From NCBI GenBank assembly GCA_947034885.2, contig OX344753.2, forward strand, positions 4,774,001 through 4,838,000: DNA of 64,000 nucleotides. Direction: 5' to 3'. The notes under the pieces are model-generated. The model saw nothing but the letters and a program-made list of their open reading frames with translations, had not been told where the DNA came from and searched no databases. The stretch is from Thuidium tamariscinum. Lineage: Eukaryota > Streptophyta > Bryopsida > Hypnales > Thuidiaceae. Positions within the stretch are counted from its first letter, which is position 1. Every line of letters starts with the position of its first letter. Below, in pieces: positions 57,067 through 64,000 of this stretch. Position numbers and translations under genes: made by a program.

Positions 57067-57997
57067 CCTCATAGATTTTTAACTAAGTATATTTCTACCC
57101 AAATTGCTCCAAAATTGCGTTTTGTAATACAAGTGCAATGTTTTTGAAATTTTTGTTGTCACATATGAAATGGTGAGATATTCTTGTGGGATGGTTTCAG
57201 AAGATGTGGAGAAAATCTTCACCATGTACATTGCAAGATATTAACATTTGTACTAGCAAAACCCCTTTTTTTCCGGCAATTGGCCAATTGCCCTTGACAA
57301 GGTGATATTAGTATAAAAAACACTCAAAATTGATGGTTATTCTTTAAACTCATATTAGAATCAAAGTGGTATGTATGCTCTACATTCTACAAATTTGTAA
57401 TCATTTGTAATTGTTCAACATATGGGAGAAAAAACATTAAGTTAGAAACCAACAAAAAAATAGAAAATGCTTGAAAATACTAAGTTGTCAACAAATTATT
57501 TATAAAAATGACAAATGCCAATTACTTTAGTTAAAGTATTGTAAGAAACAATCTTCATCCAATGTTTCACTTTTTTTTCAAAAATATAAAAAATTGAATG
57601 GAATAAAGAATTTCAAACTTTTTTGGTAGAGTAGAGATTCTATAAGTACCCATTGACTACCCCAAACTAAAATTCCTCATAACTTTTGACTCATGTATTG
57701 AAATGGAATGATTCAAAGGTTTACACATAGATAAAAATCTAATAAAGATATTTCAAATTTTTATTTCTTAATGTCACAATTTCTAAAGAAGTTTTTTTTT
57801 GGTGCCCGGGCTACGCACAATTTTAAAGGAAACAACACGTCATGTCCTAACTTTTTGATCGTGTAGTCAAAAGGGATTATATTGTTGGTCCTTTTCCCCT
57901 AAGTTGCGGGCACATGTTGTGTCAAAATTTCAAAGAAAAGAAAATTAAATTCAATAGGTAGTAAGATCCCTAGAAATGCAATTCGGGGCTTTACGGG
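57067..57997. mobile_element. Longer piggyBac-like non-autonomous element, copy 3
   Basis: TTAA flanks at 57063-57066 and 57998-58001, left terminus CCTCATAGATTTTTAACT, right terminus GGCTTTACGGG. The body aligns by eye with 24474-25419 in the same orientation. Nested in the giant hAT. Confidence 0.65.
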
Positions 57998-58001
57998 TTA
58001 A

Positions 58002-58663
58002 TGATTGTGTCAATTCAATTCAATACACCACAAACACAAAGGTCCTTTAGAGGCACACCCTCACACCCCTACAAGAAAAAAATTCAAAATGTATAATATA
58101 TTGTTGATATTTAAAATGAAAACTACAATGAAGTGTAGACCTGTAGTAATAATCAAGGATTGTAGTTTAAAAGGTCACAATGCTATAAATAAACTTTGAA
58201 AATGGTAGTTATATTTTAAAACCATTCTATAAGGCAAGCTCGGTATACGCTTCAAACAAAATTAAAGTCTATTGGAATTGTACATTATATAGGAAAAAGA
58301 TTGTAGAGTACATTTTGAGAAGCGATAAATTGACCGGGGTTATGCTTGTAAAGCCCTTTCATCCCGTTTTTTTTAATCATAAACTTTTTAGATTAGACTT
58401 GTAAACGGAGGGTTGAATGACTTCAAATCTCTTTGGCAATTTGGACACTATAGTGATTAGACATTATAATCTTTCAATCCATAAGTGATATATGTTTTGT
58501 TCTCCTAAATGATCTCTGACATGTCTAGTTTGAATTAGAATGGTTACATTTAAAATTTTCTTTCTTAAAGCTCATCATGAAGTAATTTTTTTCTTCACTT
58601 TAGAAATTAGAACAAATTCCTAGAAACTCCCCCAAAGGCTTTGAGCATTTAGGGGTAAAAAAC
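58002..58663. other. AT-rich sequence, no gene
   Basis: Ends close to a GCATTTAGGGG fragment near 58645, a probable decayed piggyBac-like end. Confidence 0.4.
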
Positions 58664-58968
58664 ACCTGCGGTCGCCATCAAAGACAGAGGCGTGGTCGCC
58701 CTGCACCCGAGGTCGCCCCTAACCAGAAGTCGCCCTTCTCTTGTACCCGAGGTCGTCCTATACCCGAAGTCGCCCTTCCATTGCACCCGCGGTCGCAAAA
58801 GAGACGCAGTCGCGCTGGATTTTTAACCCGCGGTCGCGCCTGAGCCCGGTACTCGTGGTCGCCTCTGCACCCGCTGTCGCCTACCCGCAGTCGCCTTGAA
58901 AATCGGATGCGCGGTCGCCCTTACCAGAGACGCGGTCGCCCTACCCGTAGTCGCCCTGCCTCGTTTTC
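58664..58968. promoter_or_regulatory. CpG island A6 near the right end of the giant hAT
   Basis: About fifteen units of the CCCGCGGTCGCC type with many CG-to-CA/TG variants (CCGAGGTCG, CCGAAGTCG). No gene follows, so a promoter role is unlikely here; a subterminal binding region or a relic promoter is possible. Confidence 0.65.
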
Positions 58969-59123
58969 TACGTCAGCGTGGACAGCCTGCCACGTAGGCA
59001 AAAACTTCTTACTTCGCGGTAAAAAAATTTACCCTTGCGCGACGGGACGGGACGGGGTAGCGACAGGTTGTCTTATACGACACGCGACATCGGACGTCTA
59101 ACACGACGCCGAAACCCAAAAAT

Positions 59124-59144
59124 ATGTCTAACAGAACAACCCTG
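59124..59144 (-). repeat. Right terminal inverted repeat of giant hAT
   Basis: Complement reads CAGGGTTGTTCTG, then three mismatches, then GACAT, matching the left end at 18 of 21 positions. Confidence 0.9.
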
Positions 59145-59152
59145 TTTCAAAC
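59145..59152 (+). repeat. Target-site duplication of giant hAT, right
   Basis: TTTCAAAC, identical to 29867-29874. Confidence 0.92.
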
Positions 59153-59213
59153 TAATGGAATACTGCCATTTTAACGAAATTCGCCATTTCTTCATTTCTT
59201 GGACAAGCTTTCA
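59147..59213 (+). repeat. 67-bp direct repeat flanking the giant hAT, right copy
   Basis: Identical to 29805-29871; contains the right end of the 4-bp-TSD MITE without its left part. Confidence 0.9.
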
Positions 59214-60660
59214 TGAAGATTCTTTGGAAATCCAGCTGTTTCAGTTTTAGTTGGATATGTCATGTAAGAGTTAAGGATAATGATAACCCAATTTTTCAAA
59301 AAATATAAAGAGGTCATTGAAAGAAACACTTGTCCTATTTTTTGTCACACATTGGGTGTTATCAATTTTTGGCCATAACTTTTGCATTTTGGCTCCAAAT
59401 GATTCAAAATCTATAAACAAGGTACCTATGACAGTATGACTATTATATAAATTGTATAATTTTTTTGAATTAAAAAATTTACTATTTAATAATAGCCCCT
59501 AATATAGTGATATTATGTCAAACTTGCCATTTTGATTTTTTTAATACATCATCTGCCCATTAATTTAAAAAAGTGACTTTGGTACTCATCATTTCTTGCA
59601 AGAAACAGGTCACGGTGCTGCCGTGTTGCAGCTCAACCTTAAAATTTTAAAGATTTTCTGTCACAAATGAACAAATGTACTAATGTAGTGAGAGTGGGCA
59701 GAAACTGTCGCCATGACTCTGCACTTCACAGTAAGTAAGTCGGTCATTGACTTTAAACCGAAAGACTGCAATTGACATCCTGTTCCGCACATATCCTACA
59801 TTCCTACTCTCTTGAAGAACAAACAAGCAGGATGTCCACAGATATTTGACATTTACACTTCCAGCACTTTGTATTTTCAGGCGCTCTCTCTCAACATGGA
59901 GCTGATGGAATCATGGAAGTGACCCTAATTAATTGAAAATTTTCAAAGTTCCTGGACATGATTACCTTCTACGTCTCAAAATTTCCATGTCTAAATCGCA
60001 ATAATGTTCAAGGGTTCACATTCACAAAGTAAAAGCCACTCAAGATTGTCTCCATACCACCATCTAGTTACTTCAACAGTTAAGAGCCTGCAACGTTTCT
60101 ATTTTCATTCCGACTCAAATGAAGGAGAGCCCGCAGCACTTACAAAATGATTGACAGTCCAAGGCCTCCAAGCCACGGATGGCACATTTTATTGCACATA
60201 ACATGCCACAGATTTTGAATCCAAGGACATAGTCCTAAAAACCTCCTCCTTGGGCACACACGAAGTATCTCACAAGAGGGTACAACACTGTAATGACTAG
60301 AAAGAACGTAGGAATAATAAGTATAAGCCTATAAGGATCCCTAAGTATGCGGGATTCTCCATCTGTCTAAGTTTACACTCCACTATGGTTCCAAAGCCGG
60401 GTCGCAGGCCGCTCCGAACCATGCCCATTCATCGGGAGTCTCGCCGAGATGCAACTTGTTTTCTGCACCCGGAGACTCACCACCTCAACCTACCAAAATC
60501 GAAAGACAAAATTACAGTCTATGGGGTGAGCATGCGGAGGCCGCGATCTCTGACTTGGTTGCAACTCAATGATCGATGAGAACCACTGTGATAGAACAGT
60601 AATAAGAATACTAAGGAGGAATAAATTGAAAGCCTAGCTGTTCTATAATTAATGTAAGCT
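59214..60660. other. Flank between the giant hAT and expansin 2, no gene
   Basis: 59310-59612 resembles a fragment of the GGGTGAATGC family (AAGAAACACTTGTCC). The rest is not AT-rich and looks like ordinary host DNA; the only frames are short. A downstream part of the expansin 2 transcript may reach in. Confidence 0.45.
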
Positions 60661-60667
60661 GCGTGAA

Positions 60668-60816
60668 GCACTAGGACGCCATTGTGCACTACGGAAACAT
60701 ATGGACTGCCAGATTCGACGAAGTAATTCGGACTGACATGATTCGCCACCGCGTAGTACATGTCTGTTCAGCTTCGACATCACCTTGATATCAAACGAAC
60801 CCTTGACGGTTTCCCA
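60668..60816 (-). pseudogene. Partial duplicate of the expansin 2 3' end
   Basis: About 150 bp repeat the last ~48 codons and stop of expansin 2 (60868-61010), offset 200 bp downstream on the same strand. It reads AVANHVSPNYF where the gene reads AVANHVIPNYF, with small indels that disturb the frame. It has no promoter or upstream exon and is a fragment. Confidence 0.88.
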
Positions 60817-60870
60817 CCGCAGAGTTTTACCATGTGAGACATGGTAACATGTCCGTAGAAGAAGCCGGCA

Positions 60871-62223
60871 CTAGTACGCCATTTGCACTCTAGAAACATA
60901 TGTCGTCCCAGGTCCGAAGTAATTCGGAATGACATGATTCGCCACCGCGTAGTGTCTGTTCAGCTTCGACACCACCTTGATATCAAACGGCCCCTTGAAC
61001 GGTTTCCCGTCGTAGTTCTGGAGCATCCAGTTCGCCCCCCAGTTGTGTTGCATGGGTTGGAAGTAGTACTTGTTTGCCATCCGGATGTACACGGCTCCGA
61101 CGTCCCCAGGTCCGCCCACGTACTTCACGAGGAGGCTGAGCCAGTACGGGCTGGATCCCGGGTCCACTTTGAAGGCTATGTTCTGGCCTTTGTACCTGCA
61201 AGGGATTCGCTTGTAGAGGAGGTTGTACAAACCCCGGGTGCGCAGCTGGGCTGCTTTGCCAGGGAGAGCCAGAGCGTTGATAGCCGCGCCGCTGAAGTCG
61301 AACGCGGGCTTGCCGGAACTGCAGTAAGTGCCGCCCGGGCAGAAGTCCGTCACCACGACATTGGTGCCGTAGCTGTTGCAGAGACGGGGCTGGGACTTGC
61401 TGTCGGTGCAGCGGATCTGGTAGCATTGGCCACAGCCCAGACCGTTCTGGTAAACGACCGGACTGCCTGCAACGATCTTGGGCCCGTATGGTGTACCCGA
61501 CAGCTTTGTGTAGCCGCAGTTTCCACCTGCATACGTGATCACATTATCACAAGGTCCAATTCAAGTTGTTCAGAATCACCTGATGGTCTGCATGCTCAGA
61601 TTCATTTCAACACTTCTCTCTTGACATCACAGGGATTTATAGCACCACCTGGAACTTTAGGGGGGAAAGTGAGCTAGGCCACAAGTGGATAATTGGCCTG
61701 TTTCACTTTCCCCACGCGTACACCTTCCCTGGGAATGAACATTCGAATGATCGATTTTTGCGATCGACCAACGTACGTCGCTCAGAAGAATGTGGTTTGA
61801 TACATCCACAACACTCCAGAAGACTAGAATTATATCAGAACAGTGAATATGGTGAGGGACGTTCATACCACGAAACACTAAAAAGATCAGATCGCTGACG
61901 TAAGGAATGGTTTATTACATTCTGTTCATCACTAATTGTCAGCTGCAGTAAGTGCATAACACTCAGAATCAAGAGCACGTGATTGGTAAAATGCACTGAT
62001 ACATGTACAAGCTCGAAGTTCATTGCAATAATGCATGATGTTGAGGAAGTGGACGAGATAGGATGTGAGCGCAGTACTTACCACTGGAGCCTTCGCCGTA
62101 AGGATCGCCATACCAGGTGCCGTGACCGACCACCCAATTCTCATTGTACCCTTGCGACGCCAACCATCCAGCCTGAGCAACAGGCAGGCTCAGGAGGCTC
62201 AACAGCAACCACATCGCAGCCAT
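60871..62223 (-). CDS. EXPB: Beta-expansin 2 (two exons)
   Basis: Secreted wall-loosening protein. Exons 62223-62082 and 61526-60871 on the minus strand, phase-1 GT-AG intron (GTAAGT donor at 62081, AG at 61528-61527), 265 aa. A clear signal peptide ends at AQA (residue 18). Then HGTWYGDPYGEGSSGGNCGYTKL, GCGQCYQIRC, CPGGTYC, YKRIPCRYKGQN, VKYVGGPGDV, QHNWGANW, KPFKGPFDI, VIPNYF and VQMAY, which together give the double-psi barrel plus CBM63 beta-sandwich. The intron position is identical to expansin 1, so the two are paralogues. The HFD motif is AFD, as in expansin 1. Confidence 0.94.
61527..62081 (-). other. Intron of expansin 2
   Basis: 555 bp, GT-AG, phase 1. No repeat or gene seen inside. 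Confidence 0.85.
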
Positions 62224-62395
62224 GGAGGTACACTTCTAAACTCTCTGCACCCAGCAGATTCAGAATCGTTCTGGAACGAAAACCAGGGCTAGAGCGTCAT
62301 CGATCAGTAACATGCAGGTCAGTCGCACTCACTGTTGGAGCTGCTCTAGTGCAGGAATTAGTAAGACATAATGGCGATCAGATGATCAGGTGGAG

Positions 62396-62402
62396 TATAT
62401 AA
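62396..62402 (-). promoter_or_regulatory. TATA box of expansin 2
   Basis: TTATATA on the minus strand, about 175 bp upstream of the ATG at 62223, in an otherwise balanced promoter region. Confidence 0.55.
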
Positions 62403-64000
62403 TGTGTGGGAGTGGTGGCGGGAGTGGATCGATGTGATTGCGGGAAGGTTACTAATAAAGTGTTATTATTGTCATGGAGAGTTTAGTATTTTGAACCAGA
62501 GAGCGCCAAGTAGAAGTTATAAATAGTCTTCGGTTAGAGAATCCAATCGTCCCTGAGCCAGACCGTGACTGCCGGTGTAAGATGCGGGAACAGAGGTTGA
62601 CCGACTGCCTACCACCGGTAACGCCGAAGCAGCCTGGAAATAACCAAGAAATGCCGAACTTGCGGTGCAACTATTTGGGACCGGGTTATATTATGAAGGT
62701 CAACTTAATACTTTTTAATCTTTTATAAATGGCTCATACACAGTTGCAGATCAACTTTGTCCACCCAACTTTACTGACTCCTGGGAGACAACATTTGAAA
62801 ATTACTAAGATGGAATTCGAACGGTGGTTTGAGTCTCTAGGAAACTTCAGCTGCAAAACTTGAATGGGAAGTGTGCAGATTGCAAAGACTGTTATGTTCT
62901 GCACTTTTCCGGTATCTCAGAAATCTGGTCACTTGCAGGCTTGGACACATCATTTTTACGAATTTAAGATTTCAAGTCTAAATTTGAAGTGAAATTTGTG
63001 ATTGAAGAGATGAACTTTGATCAGGATAGCCGTTTTCAGTAATAAAAACAGTAAAGGGTCGTCTAACTGTCTAAGTTGCGTTCATATTTACATTACTTAC
63101 AAATAACAAACCAGCTGATGAAACTATTATTAAGATGTGCATGGTGCGCAAACGGAGAAGAGTTATGCACGAACCGAGCTTGAAGCTCAGATTATTTGCA
63201 ATGCAGTACAAGATGAAGGCAAGCTTGGATCGTGTTGTGATCCATTTAATTACATATCTTAATTTGGATTATACGTATGTACAACACTACTTCAGCAACA
63301 GCTTGCACCACCCTCTTGCTTAATTTTCCCAAAACTCAGTGGTTCCATGCAGAAGCCTAAAGGAAAGTCGAATCTGGAGGACCAGCAGTGGTGGCCTGTG
63401 GTGCACTGGTGCAACATTGGTTTTGGGAAGCAGAATGTCCTTGCTTTCCATTTTTCAGTATTCCGGTGGGGAATTTCAAGGAAGCACAATGTCGAAAATT
63501 GTGGCGAACACTGCTTAGTGGAAACATATCGACGTAGCAGCTTGTCCGACCAAATTAGCGTGTCCGGAAAACGAGTCGTGAGAATTTGTCACTAGAGGAA
63601 ATGAACCGGATGATTTTGATAGGGAGCTCAGGATGCAATATATCCTTCGGGAAAAAACCAGGCTCCTTCTGCTACAGAGGAGGCAAAATTATTATTGCCG
63701 AGGGCCTGCAGCTCCATCAAAACCTTCCGGACCCCCCCAAGTCGTCCCACCAGACTTCTGCCCCATTTCAAGGTCGGACACTACTATCATCAACCTCTGC
63801 TGTCCTTGCTGTGTACTTCACAGCCCATCTGCACTCGACAGCAGGGCACCAGGCAACAACCGGCAAAGCTCTCGATCACTGCATGAGTGCAAGAGCGCAA
63901 GGATTCCATAGTCCATACTAATCCCGTTGATGCAGAAAAGTAGTAAAAAAAAAAATAGAAAAAGGAAAGTGCAGTTTGCTCTAATAATCCATTATTCATT
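62403..64000. other. Right edge, no gene recognised
   Basis: Upstream region of expansin 2 followed by sequence with several overlapping short frames (for example 63347-63595 and 63586-63921). None shows a domain or a clear splice structure. Confidence 0.45.

Larger units (their letters stand above)
29875..59144 (+). mobile_element. Giant hAT-superfamily DNA transposon, 29.3 kb, five genes
   Basis: Termini are inverted: CAGGGTTGTTCTG at 29875-29887 and its complement at 59132-59144; extending, 18 of 21 positions match. An exact 8-bp duplication TTTCAAAC flanks it. It encodes a DUF659/hAT-dimerisation transposase (G5) and four other intronless genes: G1 (unknown domain plus RING), G2 and G4 (paralogues of G1's first part) and G3 (kinase). 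Each gene has a CpG-rich repeat island as putative promoter, and one more island lies near the right end. Typical hAT elements are 2-6 kb, so the size and gene load are unusual. Some AT-rich interior blocks are nested non-autonomous elements (39874-40965, 57067-57997, and the inverted arms at 44.1-50.5 kb). Coding decay is light: two genes and the transposase core are open. Confidence 0.9.

Noticed and set aside
60883-61677. 264-codon plus-strand frame across expansin 2
   Set aside because: Mirror of the GC-rich expansin exon; no domain, and the minus strand has the complete gene.
63347-63921. Overlapping frames near the right edge
   Set aside because: No recognisable domain, no splice structure and mutually overlapping; not enough to call a gene.

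Overview
The window comes from a large, repeat-rich land-plant nuclear genome. The evidence is two secreted beta-expansin genes with a normal signal peptide, a GT-AG intron and the expansin double domain, a plant-type LINE (zinc-knuckle ORF1, APE endonuclease, reverse transcriptase), and many plant-style small DNA transposons. The lineage within land plants cannot be read from the sequence; a non-seed plant is possible but is only a guess.

Layout. The two host genes lie at the edges, both on the minus strand: expansin 1 at 3128-1608 and expansin 2 at 62223-60871, with a broken copy of the expansin 2 3' end just downstream (60816-60668). Nearly everything between them is mobile DNA. From 3.6 to 10.5 kb there are small DNA elements (inverted-repeat, TA-, TTAA-, TTA/TAA- and 4-bp-TSD types) and a 5'-truncated LINE. 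A nearly full-length but decayed LINE fills 12188-20453 between 16-bp target duplications. From 20.5 to 29.8 kb is AT-rich sequence made of nested non-autonomous elements.

The main feature is 29875-59144, which I read as one 29.3-kb hAT-superfamily DNA transposon. Its ends are 5'-CAGGGTTGTTCTG (13 bp perfect, 18/21 overall) and it is flanked by an exact 8-bp duplication, TTTCAAAC. It carries its own hAT transposase (G5, 53466-56732) and four more intronless genes. G1, G2 and G4 are paralogues sharing a ~100-residue N-terminal domain that I do not recognise (W-C-H-I..K-L-F-P..R-H..H..N-L..C..R-C..V-D-W-S-T) followed by coiled coils; the G1 frame continues past one stop into a RING-H2 finger. 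G3 encodes a protein-kinase domain.

Each of the five genes is preceded by a CpG-rich island of repeated CCCGCGGTCGCCC units in the same orientation relative to the gene, with a TATA-like box at or near the gene-proximal edge, 150-340 bp before the ATG. A sixth island lies just inside the right end. Unrelated genes therefore appear to share one promoter type. The same GCGAC core recurs in 8-bp steps in the left terminus, so the islands may also be transposase-binding sites. This multi-gene giant hAT with a shared repeat-based promoter is the best candidate here for an undescribed system. G2, G4 and the transposase core are open; G1, G3 and the transposase tail each have one in-frame stop, and G1 also has an apparent frameshift near its start, so this copy looks fairly recent but is probably decaying.
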